Source of the DNA: Pseudomonas fluorescens
Lineage (GTDB): Bacteria > Pseudomonadota > Gammaproteobacteria > Pseudomonadales > Pseudomonadaceae
Direction: 5' to 3'
DNA length: 64,000 nucleotides
Assembly (NCBI RefSeq): GCF_000968015.1
Contig: NZ_LACH01000004.1
Span: forward strand, 1-64,000
Positions within the stretch are counted from its first letter, which is position 1. Every line of letters starts with the position of its first letter. The translations under genes were made by a program, and so were the position numbers. Below are positions 29,444-41,515 of this stretch, piece by piece. The notes under the pieces were generated by a model. The model saw only the letters and a program-made list of their open reading frames with translations. It searched no databases and had not been told where the DNA came from.

Positions 29444-30244
29444 ATGCCAGCCATCACCCTGACCACTCTGCAAGGTCTCAAGCAAAAAGGTGAAAAAATC
29501 ACCATGCTGACCTGCTATGACGCGACCTTCGCCCACGCCTGCAATGAGGCTGGCGTCGAAGTGCTGCTGGTGGGCGACTCCCTCGGCATGGTTTTGCAAG
29601 GTCACGACAGCACCCTGCCGGTCACCACCGCTGAAATGGCTTACCACGTGGCGTGCGTCAAGCGCGGTAACACCGATGCGCTGATCCTCGCCGACCTGCC
29701 CTTCATGGCCTACGCCACCACCGAACAAGCCATGACCAACAGCGCCCTGTTGATGCAGGCGGGTGCGCACATGGTCAAGGTTGAAGGTGCGCTGTGGCTG
29801 GCGGACTCGATCCGTCTGCTGGCCGAACGCGGTATCCCGGTGTGCGCGCACATGGGGCTGACACCGCAATCGGTAAACATCCTCGGCGGTTACAAAGTAC
29901 AAGGTCGCAACGAAAACCAGGCGCGGCAGATGCGTGCCGATGCGATCGCCCTGGAACAGGCCGGCGCGGCGATGTTGCTGCTCGAATGCGTACCGAGCGA
30001 ACTGGCCGAAGAGATCACCCAGGCGGTGAAAATCCCGGTGATCGGCATCGGCGCCGGCAGTGGCACCGACGGCCAGGTACTGGTTCTCCACGATATGCTC
30101 GGCCTGTCGATCACTGGCCGTGTGCCGAAGTTCGTGAAGAACTTCATGGCCGGGCAACAAAACATTCAAGCGGCGCTTGGTGCGTACGTCACTGAAGTCA
30201 AAGCGGCGACTTTTCCTGGTATCGAACACGGATTCTCTGCATGA
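29444..30244 (+). CDS. panB: 3-methyl-2-oxobutanoate hydroxymethyltransferase
   Basis: Protein of 266 residues, TIM-barrel enzyme of pantothenate synthesis making ketopantoate from ketoisovalerate and methylene-THF. Characteristic segments are [31 protein letters not shown] and [19 protein letters not shown] precedes the ATG. First gene of panBC; linked metabolically to the ilv genes, which supply its substrate. Confidence 0.97.
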   Translation: MPAITLTTLQGLKQKGEKITMLTCYDATFAHACNEAGVEVLLVGDSLGMVLQGHDSTLPVTTAEMAYHVACVKRGNTDALILADLPFMAYATTEQAMTNSALLMQAGAHMVKVEGALWLADSIRLLAERGIPVCAHMGLTPQSVNILGGYKVQGRNENQARQMRADAIALEQAGAAMLLLECVPSELAEEITQAVKIPVIGIGAGSGTDGQVLVLHDMLGLSITGRVPKFVKNFMAGQQNIQAALGAYVTEVKAATFPGIEHGFSA

Positions 30245-31101
30245 ACACCGTAAAAACCGTACGCGAATTGCGGGCCGCCGTGGCCCGTGCCCGCAGTGAA
30301 GGCAAGCGCATCGGCTTCGTGCCGACCATGGGCAACCTGCACAGCGGTCATGTGGCACTGGTGACCAAAGCCACCCAACGGGTGGATTTCGTGGTCGCGA
30401 GCATTTTCGTCAACCCGTTGCAGTTCGGCGCCGGCGAAGACCTCGACAAGTACCCGCGCACCCTCGCAGCCGATCAGGAGAAACTGCTCCAGGCCGGTTG
30501 CCACTTGCTGTTCGCGCCAACCGTTGAAGAAATGTACCCCGACGGCATGGTCGGCCAGACCCGCGTCAGCGTTCCGCAACTCTCCGAAGGCCTCTGCGGC
30601 GCCAGCCGTCCCGGGCATTTTGAAGGTGTGGCGACGGTGGTCACCAAGCTGTTCAACATGGTCCAGCCGGACCTGGCAATCTTTGGTCAGAAAGACTTCC
30701 AGCAACTGGCGGTGATCCGCGCCCTGGTGCATGACCTGAACATGCCGATCCAGATCATCGGCGAACCGACGGTACGTGCAGCCGATGGCCTGGCGCTGTC
30801 GTCGCGCAATGGTTTCCTCAGCGAAGAACAGCGGGCCGTTGCGCCGGTTGTGTATCTCGGCTTGAGCCAGATCGCCGACGCAATCAAACAGGGCGAACGG
30901 GATTTCCCGGCGTTGATCGGTGCGCAGATCAAGCAGCTTGGAGCGGCGGGTTTGCGTCCTGATTATCTGGAGATTCGTCATGCCCAAACCTTGCGCCCGG
31001 CAACGGCGCAAGATCGGGATCTGGTGATTCTGGTGGCAGCGTTTCTTGGCACTACGCGGTTGATCGATAACCTGCACCTGAACCTCGACGCTACTGCCTA
31101 A
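30241..31101 (+). CDS. panC: Pantoate--beta-alanine ligase
   Basis: Protein of 286 residues that joins pantoate and beta-alanine with [13 protein letters not shown] contains the HIGH-like motif; [23 protein letters not shown] and FGQKDFQQ are family signatures. It overlaps panB by four bases (ATGA). Confidence 0.97.
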   Translation: MNTVKTVRELRAAVARARSEGKRIGFVPTMGNLHSGHVALVTKATQRVDFVVASIFVNPLQFGAGEDLDKYPRTLAADQEKLLQAGCHLLFAPTVEEMYPDGMVGQTRVSVPQLSEGLCGASRPGHFEGVATVVTKLFNMVQPDLAIFGQKDFQQLAVIRALVHDLNMPIQIIGEPTVRAADGLALSSRNGFLSEEQRAVAPVVYLGLSQIADAIKQGERDFPALIGAQIKQLGAAGLRPDYLEIRHAQTLRPATAQDRDLVILVAAFLGTTRLIDNLHLNLDATA

Positions 31102-31114
31102 AAGCACCGCAATT

Positions 31115-31212
31115 CCCCTGTGGGAGCGAGCTTGCTCGCGATGAGGGACTGACATTCAACATCTGTGTTGGCTGACAGTCCGCCATCGCGAGCAAGCTCG
31201 CTCCCACAGGGG
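31115..31212. repeat. REPIN (GAGCTTGCTCGC type)
   Basis: Arms 31115-31143 and 31184-31212, each with CCCCTGTGGGAG head and GCGAGCTTGCTCGC core, inverted around a 40-base spacer. It lies between panC and panD, so panD is separated from the panBC unit by this element. Confidence 0.9.
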
Positions 31213-31301
31213 GTCGGCGGTGACTCCAAACGCTGTATTGCTGGCCCTCAAGCCTTTGGGCACAATGCCCGCCGTTCGATTTCGTCCCGGGAAAAACACT
31301 C

Positions 31302-31682
31302 ATGCACGCCATCATGCTCAAGGCCAAGCTGCATCGCGCCGAAGTCACCCATGCTGTACTCGATTACGAAGGTTCTTGCGCCATCGACGGCGAATGGCTG
31401 GACCTGTCCGGTATCCGTGAGTACGAACAGATCCAGATCTACAACGTCGACAATGGTGAGCGCTTCACCACCTATGCGATTCGTGGCGAAGAAGGCTCGC
31501 GCATGATCTCGGTCAACGGTGCCGCAGCGCACAAGGCCAAGGTGGGTGATCGCGTGATCATCTGCGCATACGCCCATTACACCGAAGCCGAGCTGCTCAA
31601 CTTCAAGCCACGCATGCTCTACATGGCGCCGGGTAATGAACTGAGCCATACCAGCAATGCCATTCCGGTTCAGGTCGCCTGA
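31302..31682 (+). CDS. panD: Aspartate 1-decarboxylase precursor
   Basis: Protein of 126 residues that makes beta-alanine for PanC. The self-processing Gly24-Ser25 bond in YEGSCAID yields the pyruvoyl cofactor. Active-site segments ITKVL-like are replaced by the Pseudomonas form [20 protein letters not shown], and [19 protein letters not shown] is conserved. Confidence 0.96.
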   Translation: MHAIMLKAKLHRAEVTHAVLDYEGSCAIDGEWLDLSGIREYEQIQIYNVDNGERFTTYAIRGEEGSRMISVNGAAAHKAKVGDRVIICAYAHYTEAELLNFKPRMLYMAPGNELSHTSNAIPVQVA

Positions 31683-31709
31683 TCCCGTCTTAGCCCCTCC
31701 CCCTTCCGT

Positions 31710-31740
31710 TTGTCGGACCGTTCCCTGCTCGATGTATAAA
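31710..31740 (+). promoter_or_regulatory. Possible pgi promoter
   Basis: TTGTCG, 17 bases, TGTATA (with an overlapping TATAAA). It lies inside an imperfect inverted repeat of GACCGTTCCC and GGGAACGGGTC (31716-31764). It would leave a 5' leader of about 165 bases before pgi. Confidence 0.35.
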
Positions 31741-31911
31741 AAAGTACCGGGAACGGGTCAGACAAAGTCAAGACAGATCGCAGCGCGAGGTTTACTGTAT
31801 TCGCCCTGTGTCATGAAATCGTGTCGACGCAGTTGACCGGACGCCCACCCACAACGCTCCGGTATTTTTAGTGTTCAAAAGGCCGTTCAAGTAAAAAGGA
31901 AACCCGCAGCG

Positions 31912-33576
31912 ATGGCGTATTACCGCACCCCTCAAGACGTTACCGCTCTGCCCGCCTGGCAAGCGTTGAATGACCACCGCCAAGCCATGCAAGATTTCAG
32001 CATGCGCGAAGCCTTTAATGCCGATCCGCAGCGCTTTACCCAATTCACCCTCAGCAGCTGCGGCCTGTTTCTCGACTACTCGAAGAACCTGATCAACGCC
32101 CAGACCCGCGATCTGCTGGTATGCCTGGCCAACGAAGTCGACCTCCAAGGCGCGATCAAAGCGCTGTTCGAAGGCGAAATCGTCAACTCCTCCGAAGGTC
32201 GTCCGGCCTTGCACACCGCCCTGCGCCGTCCGGTCGGCGACAAGCTGAAGGTCAACGGCGTCAACGTGATGCCGGAAGTGCACAAGGTCCTGAACCAGAT
32301 CACCGACCTCGTGGGCCGTATCCACGACGGTTTGTGGCGCGGTTACTCCGAGAAGCCGATCACTGACGTGGTGAACATCGGCATCGGTGGCTCGTTCCTC
32401 GGCCCGGAGCTGGTCTCCGAAGCGCTGCTGTCCTACGCCCAGAAGGGCGTGCGCTGCCATTACCTGGCGAACATCGACGGCAGTGAGTTCCACGAACTGA
32501 CCATGAAGCTGCGTGCCGAAACCACGCTGTTCATCGTTTCGTCGAAATCCTTCAACACCCTCGAAACCCTGAAGAATGCCCAGGCCGCACGCGCCTGGTA
32601 TCTGGCTCAGGGTGGTTCGGAAGCCGAGCTGTACCGTCACTTCATCGCCGTCTCCAGCAACAATGCAGCGGCAGTGGCATTCGGGATCCGCGAAGAAAAC
32701 ATCTTCCCGATGTGGGACTGGGTTGGCGGCCGTTACTCGCTGTGGTCGGCCATCGGCTTGCCGATTGCCCTGGCCATCGGCATGTCGAACTTCAAGGAGC
32801 TGCTGTCCGGTGCCTACACCATGGACCAGCATTTCCAGAGCGCACCGTTCGAACAGAACATGCCGGTGTTGCTGGCCCTGCTCGGCGTCTGGTACGGCAA
32901 CTTCTGGGGTGCACAGAGCCACGCGATCCTGCCGTACGACCACTACCTGCGCAACATCACCAAGCACTTGCAACAGCTGGACATGGAATCCAACGGCAAG
33001 AGCGTGCGTCAGGACGGCACTCCGGTGTCCACCGACACAGGCCCGGTGATCTGGGGCGGCGTCGGCTGCAACGGTCAGCATGCTTACCACCAGTTGCTGC
33101 ACCAGGGCACTCAACTGATCCCGGCCGACTTCATCGTGCCGATCGTCAGCTTCAACCCGGTGTCCGACCACCACCAGTGGCTGTACGCCAACTGCCTGTC
33201 GCAAAGCCAGGCATTGATGCTGGGCAAGACCCTTGCCGAGGCCGAAACCGAGCTGCGCGACAAAGGCTTGAGCGAAGAAGACGTGCAGAAACTCGCGCCT
33301 CACAAGGTGATCCCGGGCAACCGTCCAAGCAATACGTTGGTGGTCGAACGCATCAGCCCGCGTCGTCTTGGCGCATTGGTGGCAATGTACGAACACAAAG
33401 TCTTCGTGCAAAGCGTGATCTGGGGCATCAACGCCTTCGACCAGTGGGGCGTGGAGCTGGGTAAAGAACTGGGCAAAGGCGTCTACAACCGCCTGGTCGG
33501 CAGCGAAGAAACCCCGGCTGACGATGCTTCTACCCAAGGCCTGATCAACTACTTCCGCGGTCGTCACCGCGGGTGA
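31912..33576 (+). CDS. pgi: Glucose-6-phosphate isomerase
   Basis: Protein of 554 residues interconverting glucose-6-phosphate and fructose-6-phosphate. The substrate-binding motif [15 protein letters not shown], the [10 protein letters not shown] loop and the active-site segment [18 protein letters not shown] are all present. Own transcription unit with a terminator directly downstream. Confidence 0.97.
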   Translation: MAYYRTPQDVTALPAWQALNDHRQAMQDFSMREAFNADPQRFTQFTLSSCGLFLDYSKNLINAQTRDLLVCLANEVDLQGAIKALFEGEIVNSSEGRPALHTALRRPVGDKLKVNGVNVMPEVHKVLNQITDLVGRIHDGLWRGYSEKPITDVVNIGIGGSFLGPELVSEALLSYAQKGVRCHYLANIDGSEFHELTMKLRAETTLFIVSSKSFNTLETLKNAQAARAWYLAQGGSEAELYRHFIAVSSNNAAAVAFGIREENIFPMWDWVGGRYSLWSAIGLPIALAIGMSNFKELLSGAYTMDQHFQSAPFEQNMPVLLALLGVWYGNFWGAQSHAILPYDHYLRNITKHLQQLDMESNGKSVRQDGTPVSTDTGPVIWGGVGCNGQHAYHQLLHQGTQLIPADFIVPIVSFNPVSDHHQWLYANCLSQSQALMLGKTLAEAETELRDKGLSEEDVQKLAPHKVIPGNRPSNTLVVERISPRRLGALVAMYEHKVFVQSVIWGINAFDQWGVELGKELGKGVYNRLVGSEETPADDASTQGLINYFRGRHRG

Positions 33577-33582
33577 TAGGCT

Positions 33583-33607
33583 GAAGGGGCGGCTTACCCG
33601 CCCCTTC
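33583..33607 (+). terminator. Hairpin terminator after pgi
   Basis: GAAGGGGCGG / CCGCCCCTTC, a ten-base perfect stem with a five-base loop, seven bases after the pgi stop; the following T-run is weak. Confidence 0.65.
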
Positions 33608-33673
33608 TACTTGCAACATCGACAGTTCCACGGCACCGGGTTTCCCGCAAAATCGGTGGCGTGCGCTATCACT

Positions 33674-33756
33674 GTAGGAGCTGCCGAAGGCTGCGATCTT
33701 TTGATTTAGATTGTTAAAAACAAGATCAAAAGATCGCAGCCTTCGGCAGCTCCTAC
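33674..33756. repeat. Long inverted repeat of the GCTGCCGAAGGCTGCGA class
   Basis: Two 32-base arms, 33674-33705 and 33725-33756, are perfect reverse complements around a 19-base spacer. Each arm contains TAGGAGCTGCCGAAGGCTGC, itself palindromic at GCTGCCGAAGGC, followed by GATCTTTTGAT. Sequence is unrelated to the GAGCTTGCTCGC REPs, so this is a second REP family with the same GTAG-type head. Confidence 0.88.
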
Positions 33757-33806
33757 GAGGGTCGCGCAGCTCCCCTCTTGTCGCAAAACAAGAATAAGGA
33801 ACCGTC

Positions 33807-35744
<1,938 letters not shown>

Positions 35745-35763
35745 TCGCTTGTTTCAAAAGCCT

Positions 35764-35785
35764 GCGCGGCCGTTAATGGCCGCGC
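35764..35785 (+). terminator. Hairpin terminator after acs
   Basis: GCGCGGCC-GTTAAT-GGCCGCGC followed by CTCCTTTTCC, 20 bases past the acs stop. Confidence 0.7.
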
Positions 35786-35809
35786 CTCCTTTTCCGCCAC
35801 TGAGTCGCC

Positions 35810-36682
35810 ATGGAATTCATTCGAACCCGCATCGAAACCCAGATCATGAGCCTGACCGGTCTGTCTCTGGGCAAACTCGACCTGGAAAACCCCAAGGGCG
35901 ATCCCGGCCTGTTCGGGCCCGATTCGGTGAGCTGGCAAGTGCATGGCGACTTCAGCAGCATGCTGATCGGCGGCATCAGCGCCCTGATGCTGCAAGCACT
36001 GCATCCACTGGCCCTGTCCGGGGTCTGGGACCATTCGAATTTCCGCGAGGACATGATCGGCCGACTGCGCCGCACCGGGCAGTTCATTTCCGGCACCACC
36101 TTCGGTTCGCGGAAGGACGCCGACTGGCTGATCGAGAAAGTCCGCGCCATCCACCTGCAAGTGACCGGCACAGCAACGGATGGCCGGCCCTACGCCGCCA
36201 GCGATCCCGATCTGTTGACCTGGGTGCACGTGGCCGAGGTCAGCAACTTCCTCGCGGCCCATTTGCGTTACCGCAATCCGAACCTTTCCCTTGCTGATCA
36301 GGACCGTTACTTCGCGGAAATCGCGCTGATTGCCGAACGGCTCGGCGCCCGTGACGTGCCGCGCTCGCGGCAGGAAATTGCTGATTACCTTGAACGCATT
36401 CGTCCACAGCTGCTGTGCGACGAGCGCAGTCGAGAGGTGTTACGGCTATTGTTGAACGCCCCGTCTCCCAGTCGTTTAGCCAAACCTTTTGGCAGTTTGA
36501 TGATGCAGGCCGGGATCGACCTGCTGCCGGACTGGGCCAGTGACATGCTCGGCGTCAGCCAGAGCCCGCTGCAACGCAAGCTGATCCGCGCCAGCGTCAA
36601 TCGCAGCGTACCGATGCTGCGCTGGGCGGTACGTAACGGCTCGGTGCAACGGGCCAAACGGCGTATGGGGTTGTTGAACTGA
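35810..36682 (+). CDS. MpaB/DUF2236 family oxygenase-like protein
   Basis: Protein of 290 residues of the MpaB (DUF2236) family, which includes heme-dependent oxygenases such as latex-clearing protein relatives. Segments DFSSMLIGGISALMLQALHPLALSGV, with a conserved histidine, and TWVHVAEVSNFLAAH are typical. No signal peptide; the substrate is unknown. Short distance from acs, but a terminator lies between. Confidence 0.8.
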   Translation: MEFIRTRIETQIMSLTGLSLGKLDLENPKGDPGLFGPDSVSWQVHGDFSSMLIGGISALMLQALHPLALSGVWDHSNFREDMIGRLRRTGQFISGTTFGSRKDADWLIEKVRAIHLQVTGTATDGRPYAASDPDLLTWVHVAEVSNFLAAHLRYRNPNLSLADQDRYFAEIALIAERLGARDVPRSRQEIADYLERIRPQLLCDERSREVLRLLLNAPSPSRLAKPFGSLMMQAGIDLLPDWASDMLGVSQSPLQRKLIRASVNRSVPMLRWAVRNGSVQRAKRRMGLLN

Positions 36683-36715
36683 AAAAAGCTCAAGAGCATC
36701 GTCGGAACGCCGCCC

Positions 36716-36807
36716 GGAGCAAGCTCGCTCCCACAGGAGATCTTTGTTGATCGCTTATTTTGTGTACGACATAGAACCAATGTGGGAGCGAGCTTGCTCG
36801 CGATGGC
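36716..36807. repeat. REPIN with one degenerate arm
   Basis: The right arm (36781-36807) is a complete GTGGGAGCGAGCTTGCTCGCGATGG unit (in two joined parts); the left arm (36716-36736) keeps GAGCAAGCTCGCTCCCACAG, but its outer part has changed to CGCCCG, breaking the pairing of the ends. Confidence 0.8.
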
Positions 36808-36872
36808 AGCACCTCGGTCCCGCGCCAAGCTGTTAAACTCCCGCGCCAAATTCCTCCTGCAAGGCGCCCAGC

Positions 36873-37889
36873 ATGTCTTCCTTGAATCAGGCGCTGCGCG
36901 CCGCCCTCGATCGTCGTCAGGACCTGCTGGCCGAGCTGCATCAGCAAGGCACTGATTGCTATCGCCTGTTCCACGGCAGCCAGGAAGGCGCCGGCGGCCT
37001 GACGATCGACCGCTACGGCCCGCAATTACTGGTGCAAAGCTTTCACCAGTCGCTGGAACGGGATGCGCTGCTGCAACTGCACGACACCATCAATCAGCAC
37101 CTGGGCCTCGAAACGCTGCTGGTCTACAACGATCGCTCCCGTGGCAACTCGCGAATCGATCGTGAAGACACCGTCTACCGCGCCGACGAGGCCGCCCTGC
37201 AAGACTTGATCGGACACGAATGGGGCTTGAATTACCGGGTTCGCGGTCGCCACGCCGGCCAGGATCCGCTGCTGTTCCTCGACCTGCGCAACACGCGCGG
37301 CTGGGTCAAGCAGCACAGCAAAAACAAAAGTGTGCTGAACCTGTTTGCCTACACCTGTGGCGTCGGCCTGAGTGCTGCCGCCGGTGGCGCGAGCGAAGTC
37401 TGCAACCTCGATTTCGCTGAGGGCAACCTGGCCGTCGGCCGTGAGAACGGCCTGCTCAATCCGCAGTTGCCGACCATGGACTTCATCCAGTCCGACTACT
37501 TCCCGGCCATCCGCCAATTGGCCGGCCTGCCGATCAGCCAGCGCCGCGGGCAGAAGCTGCCAAGCTATCAACGTCTGGAACAGCGTCAGTACGATCTGGT
37601 GCTGCTGGACCCGCCGGCCTGGGCCAAGAGTGCTTTCGGCACCGTCGACCTGCTGCGCGACTATCAGAGCCTATTGAAGCCGGCACTGCTGACCACCGCC
37701 GACAATGGCGTGCTGATCTGCTGCAACAACCTCGCAAAAGTCAGCATGGACGACTGGCGCGAGCAGGTTTTGCGTTGTGCAGAGAAAGCCGGCCGGCCGG
37801 TGCGCGAGTGGACAGTGATGAAACCGGGCGGCGATTTTCCGTCAATGGATGAGCAGCCGCCGCTGAAAACCCTGATTCTGCAGCTCTGA
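36873..37889 (+). CDS. RlmI-like class I SAM-dependent RNA methyltransferase
   Basis: Protein of 338 residues. After a short N-terminal domain the methyltransferase core has VLNLFAYTCGVGLSAAAGGA (SAM-binding) and LVLLDPPAWAKS, the DPP motif of RNA/base methyltransferases. It resembles RlmI/RlmK-type 23S rRNA methyltransferases but is shorter and lacks an evident PUA domain at the start, so the target nucleotide is uncertain. It stands alone. Confidence 0.8.
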   Translation: MSSLNQALRAALDRRQDLLAELHQQGTDCYRLFHGSQEGAGGLTIDRYGPQLLVQSFHQSLERDALLQLHDTINQHLGLETLLVYNDRSRGNSRIDREDTVYRADEAALQDLIGHEWGLNYRVRGRHAGQDPLLFLDLRNTRGWVKQHSKNKSVLNLFAYTCGVGLSAAAGGASEVCNLDFAEGNLAVGRENGLLNPQLPTMDFIQSDYFPAIRQLAGLPISQRRGQKLPSYQRLEQRQYDLVLLDPPAWAKSAFGTVDLLRDYQSLLKPALLTTADNGVLICCNNLAKVSMDDWREQVLRCAEKAGRPVREWTVMKPGGDFPSMDEQPPLKTLILQL

Positions 37890-37982
37890 GATTCGTCCGA
37901 AAAATCAGATAAATCCTATAAAGCATGATCACTTCGGAACCGGAATCGCGTGCCATACTCCAACGCACTCCGATTCAGACTG

Positions 37983-40934
37983 ATGAAGCCGCACATGCCC
38001 AAAGGATTGATTCGCGCTATTGGCGCTCTGTTGACCGCTCTAGCCCTCTACAGCCTGCTGGGGTTTCTGATTTTGCCGGGCATCGCGTTACGGGTGGCCA
38101 ATCAACAATTGGCCAGTTACGCGACGACGCCCGCGACGATCCAACGGATCGAACTCAACCCGTTCAGCCTTGAAGTCACTCTGTGGGGACTGATCATCGG
38201 CGAGCCGGGCAAGGAACAGGTCGGCTTCGAACGCCTGTACGCCAACTTGCAGATCGACAGCCTCTGGACCAAGGCGCTGCACCTGTCCGATATCGAAATA
38301 GACAAACCCAAGACCGAAATCCTCTTTGGCAAGGACGGCAAGCTCAATCTGCTTGGCCTGTTCAAAATCCCCGCCAGTGAGCCGACCCCGGCCGACCCGA
38401 ACGCCAAACCGTTCCCGTTGCGCATCGAGCGGATCAAACTGGCCGGCGGTGCCGTGCACTTCCAGGACCAACGCCCCAGCGAACCCATCGAATTCCTCTA
38501 CGACAAACTCGACTTCGAACTGAAAAACCTCAGTACCCTGCCTGAAGACAGTGCCGACATGACCTTGGTGGCTATCGGCCCGGCAGGTGGACAGATCGAC
38601 TGGACCGGCAATTTCAGCCTGATCCCGATCGCCTCCGAAGGTAAGCTGAAGATCACCAACGGCAAGATGAAATCCTTTTGGCCCTATGTGCGTGACGCGG
38701 TGCCACTGGTGCTCGAAAACGGCGTCATGAGCCTCAGCACCGACTACAAACTCAACCTGGCCAAGGAAACCGAACTGCTGTTGAGCAACGTCGCCGTCAG
38801 CATCGCGCCGTTTGCGATCAAAGCACCAGACGGTCGACCGCTGGCAAAGCTTGAGCGTCTGGACATCAGTGAAACCACCGTCGACCTGGCCAAGCAGCAA
38901 GTGGTCGTCGGCAAGATCCGCAGCCAGAAACTGGAAACCTGGGCCGCCCTCGAAGCCGACGGGCAACTCGATTGGCAGAAACTGTTCGCCAGCCAACCGT
39001 CCAAAGCAGCCGTCAAAGCCAAGGCCGAACCGGCCAGCACCCCGGCAGCCGCCGATTCACCGAAACCCGACCCGGCGCCACCGAGCAAACCCTGGCAAGT
39101 GCTGCTCAAAGACGTGCAACTGCGCAATTACCAGGTGCATCTGGCTGACCGCAAGGCGCAACCCGCCGTAGCGTTGGATGTCGGCCCGCTGAACCTGGAC
39201 CTGCAGAATTTCGACAGCCTCAATGGCTCACCTTTTAACCTCAAGCTCGATACGGGCGTGGGCAAGCAAGGCAAGATCATGGCAGACGGTATCGTCAATC
39301 TCGCCCCGGTCAGCGCCAGGTTAAAAGTGCAAACCAAGGACATCGACCTGCGCGTCGCCCAGTCCTATATCAACCCGTTCATTCGTCTGGAACTGCGCAG
39401 CGGCATGCTCGGCAGTGATCTGGCGGTCGACCTGAAAAGCACCGAGCCGCTGGCATTCAGCGTCACCGGCCGTGCTCAGGTCGATCAACTGCATACCCTC
39501 GACACCCTCAAAACCCGCGACTTCCTCAAGTGGCAGCAGTTGGTGCTCGAAGGCCTGAATTATCAGCACGGCGACAGCCTGTCGATCGACAAGGTCAACC
39601 TGTTCCAACCTTATGCGCGCTTCATGATCAACGATGACCGCACCACTAACATCGATGATCTGCTGATTCCGCAACCGCCCGACTCAGGCGCCAAAACGGC
39701 TGCAGCCAAACCTGTCAGCAAGGAAAAACCGCTGGGCATCCACATTGGTGGCATTGCCATCAACGACGGCTCGGCCAACTTTGCCGACTTCAGCCTGACC
39801 CCGAATTTCGCCACCGCCGTCCAGCAGCTTAACGGGCAAATCGGCACCATCGACAGTCGTCAGGCGAAGCCAGCCAGCGTAGACATCAAAGGCAAGGTCG
39901 ACCGCTATGCACCGGTCACCATCAAGGGCTCGGTCAACCCGTTCGACCCGATGGCCAGCCTCGACATCGCCACCAGTTTCAAACGTGTTGAACTGACCAC
40001 GCTCACGCCCTACTCCGGCAAGTTCGCCGGTTACCGCATCCGCAAGGGCCGGCTCAATCTCGACCTGCATTACCTGATCACCAAGGGCCAGCTCAAGGCC
40101 GAAAACAAAGTGGTGGTCGAGCAGCTGCAACTGGGTGAGAAAGTCGACAGTCCAGACGCCGTGAGCCTGCCGCTGAAACTGGCGATCGCGTTGCTCAAGG
40201 ACGTCGACGGCAAGATTTCCATCGAGCTGCCGGTGACCGGCGACCTGAACAACCCGCAGTTCAGCATCATGCCGATTGTCTGGCAGACCTTGCGCAACCT
40301 GATCGTCAAAGCCGCCGCGGCGCCATTCAAAATGATTGGCGGACTGGTCAGTGGAGGTGGTTCGGAAGATTTGGGCGCTGTGTCATTTGCCCCGGGCTCA
40401 AGCGACCTGAGCAAGGAGGCCGAGGGGTCACTGGTCAAACTGTCCCAGGCCCTCAAGGAACGTCCGGCCTTGCGCCTGGAAATCGAAGGCACGGCTGCTG
40501 CCAGCAGCGATGGCCCGCTGATAGCCGAGCAACGTCTGGAACGTGAATACCAATACAACTACTACAAAATGCTCCAGCGTCGCGGTGACAAGGTGCCGGC
40601 CCAGGCATCATTGCTGGAAGTACCGGATAACGAGAAAGGTCCGCTGCTGGAAGGGATCTACCGCACGCGCCTGAAGACGCAGCCGCCCGCCGAGTGGAAG
40701 GATCTGGGCAAGGAAGAACGCACGGCAAAAATGCGCGAAGACGTGATCAAGTTCTGGAGCTCCAGCGACGTGCTGTTGCGTCAGTTGGGTCAGGAACGCG
40801 CCAGCAGCATCAAGGACTATCTGGTCGACAAAGGTCAGTTGGCCGATGACCGCGTGTACTTCATCGACGCTAACCTCGGTGAAGCGCAAAGTGATGGTCG
40901 GGTGGTTACGCCGTTGCATCTGGACGCTGAGTGA
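37983..40934 (+). CDS. DUF748 (AsmA-like) envelope protein
   Basis: Large protein of about 983 residues: N-terminal membrane anchor (LIRAIGALLTALALYSLLGFLIL), then long beta-rich AsmA-like/DUF748 repeats, a Pro/Ala-rich linker (about residues 345-370), and an OmpA-like-looking C-terminal part (VSFAPGSSDLSKEAEGSLVKL). AsmA-like proteins bridge the inner and outer membranes and influence lipid transport; a role for this one is inferred. The start could be GTG 37950, ATG 37983 or ATG 37995; none has a strong Shine-Dalgarno. Confidence 0.82.
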   Translation: MKPHMPKGLIRAIGALLTALALYSLLGFLILPGIALRVANQQLASYATTPATIQRIELNPFSLEVTLWGLIIGEPGKEQVGFERLYANLQIDSLWTKALHLSDIEIDKPKTEILFGKDGKLNLLGLFKIPASEPTPADPNAKPFPLRIERIKLAGGAVHFQDQRPSEPIEFLYDKLDFELKNLSTLPEDSADMTLVAIGPAGGQIDWTGNFSLIPIASEGKLKITNGKMKSFWPYVRDAVPLVLENGVMSLSTDYKLNLAKETELLLSNVAVSIAPFAIKAPDGRPLAKLERLDISETTVDLAKQQVVVGKIRSQKLETWAALEADGQLDWQKLFASQPSKAAVKAKAEPASTPAAADSPKPDPAPPSKPWQVLLKDVQLRNYQVHLADRKAQPAVALDVGPLNLDLQNFDSLNGSPFNLKLDTGVGKQGKIMADGIVNLAPVSARLKVQTKDIDLRVAQSYINPFIRLELRSGMLGSDLAVDLKSTEPLAFSVTGRAQVDQLHTLDTLKTRDFLKWQQLVLEGLNYQHGDSLSIDKVNLFQPYARFMINDDRTTNIDDLLIPQPPDSGAKTAAAKPVSKEKPLGIHIGGIAINDGSANFADFSLTPNFATAVQQLNGQIGTIDSRQAKPASVDIKGKVDRYAPVTIKGSVNPFDPMASLDIATSFKRVELTTLTPYSGKFAGYRIRKGRLNLDLHYLITKGQLKAENKVVVEQLQLGEKVDSPDAVSLPLKLAIALLKDVDGKISIELPVTGDLNNPQFSIMPIVWQTLRNLIVKAAAAPFKMIGGLVSGGGSEDLGAVSFAPGSSDLSKEAEGSLVKLSQALKERPALRLEIEGTAAASSDGPLIAEQRLEREYQYNYYKMLQRRGDKVPAQASLLEVPDNEKGPLLEGIYRTRLKTQPPAEWKDLGKEERTAKMREDVIKFWSSSDVLLRQLGQERASSIKDYLVDKGQLADDRVYFIDANLGEAQSDGRVVTPLHLDAE

Positions 40935-41230
40935 TGGGCGCGAAATGGCTGATGAGCCTGGCTCTGGCGATGGCCGCCAGCCAGGCCTCGGCAGCCGATA
41001 CCCTGCGCTGCGGCAGTCAATTGGTCAGTGTCGGAGACCGGTCCAGTGAAGTGCTGCAGAAATGCGGTGAACCGGTCAGCCGTGATTTTTTGGGCTACAA
41101 GCGAAGCGCTAACCGGCGGGAAGAGTTTCAAGTCGAGGAATGGACTTACGGGCCCAACGGCGGGATGTATCAGTACCTGCGTTTTGAAGGTAATCGTTTG
41201 AAGCAGATCACCAGCAAACGCGGCAACTGA
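40934..41230 (+). CDS. DUF2845 domain-containing secreted protein
   Basis: Protein of 98 residues with a Sec signal (LMSLALAMAASQASA) and the DUF2845 pattern LRCGSQLVSVGDRSSEVLQKCGEP, with two cysteines likely forming a disulfide. It starts within the stop of the DUF748 gene (TGATG), indicating translational coupling and perhaps a joint envelope role. Confidence 0.85.
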   Translation: MGAKWLMSLALAMAASQASAADTLRCGSQLVSVGDRSSEVLQKCGEPVSRDFLGYKRSANRREEFQVEEWTYGPNGGMYQYLRFEGNRLKQITSKRGN

Positions 41231-41262
41231 ACCCACCACAATCTTATATAAGCCCCAGTCAA

Positions 41263-41352
41263 TGTGGGAGCGAGCTTGCTCGCGATAGCAGTCTTTCATT
41301 CAACATAGGTGTCGAATGTTAGTCAGCAATCGCGAGCAAGCTCGCTCCCACA
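41263..41352. repeat. REPIN (GAGCTTGCTCGC type)
   Basis: Arms 41263-41287 and 41329-41352 (TGTGGGAGCGAGCTTGCTCG and its complement) inverted around a 41-base spacer, in the convergent gap after the DUF2845 gene. Confidence 0.9.
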
Positions 41353-41387
41353 GTTGTTTTAGGTCGCCCACAATAGAACAGGCCCCT

Positions 41388-41420
41388 GACACGAATGTCC
41401 GGGGCCTGTAATGGCCACAT
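41388..41420 (-). terminator. Hairpin terminator of the BON-domain gene
   Basis: ACAGGCCCC / GGGGCCTGT with an inner GACA-CGAA-TGTC, about 95 bases past the stop on the minus strand; a short T-rich stretch follows on that strand. Convergent position means it may serve both sides. Confidence 0.6.
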
Positions 41421-41515
41421 CCTTATGGCCTTTCGCATGAACTCTCCTGAGGCGGCAGACGTATTGCTCGGCCCGTCTGTCGCGCCTTCTCCCAGTCCAG
41501 GCGAGAAGTCTTACC

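Noticed and set aside
31792..33567. 591-codon minus-strand frame opposite pgi
   Set aside because: Antisense shadow of pgi, low-complexity His/Gln/Val composition.
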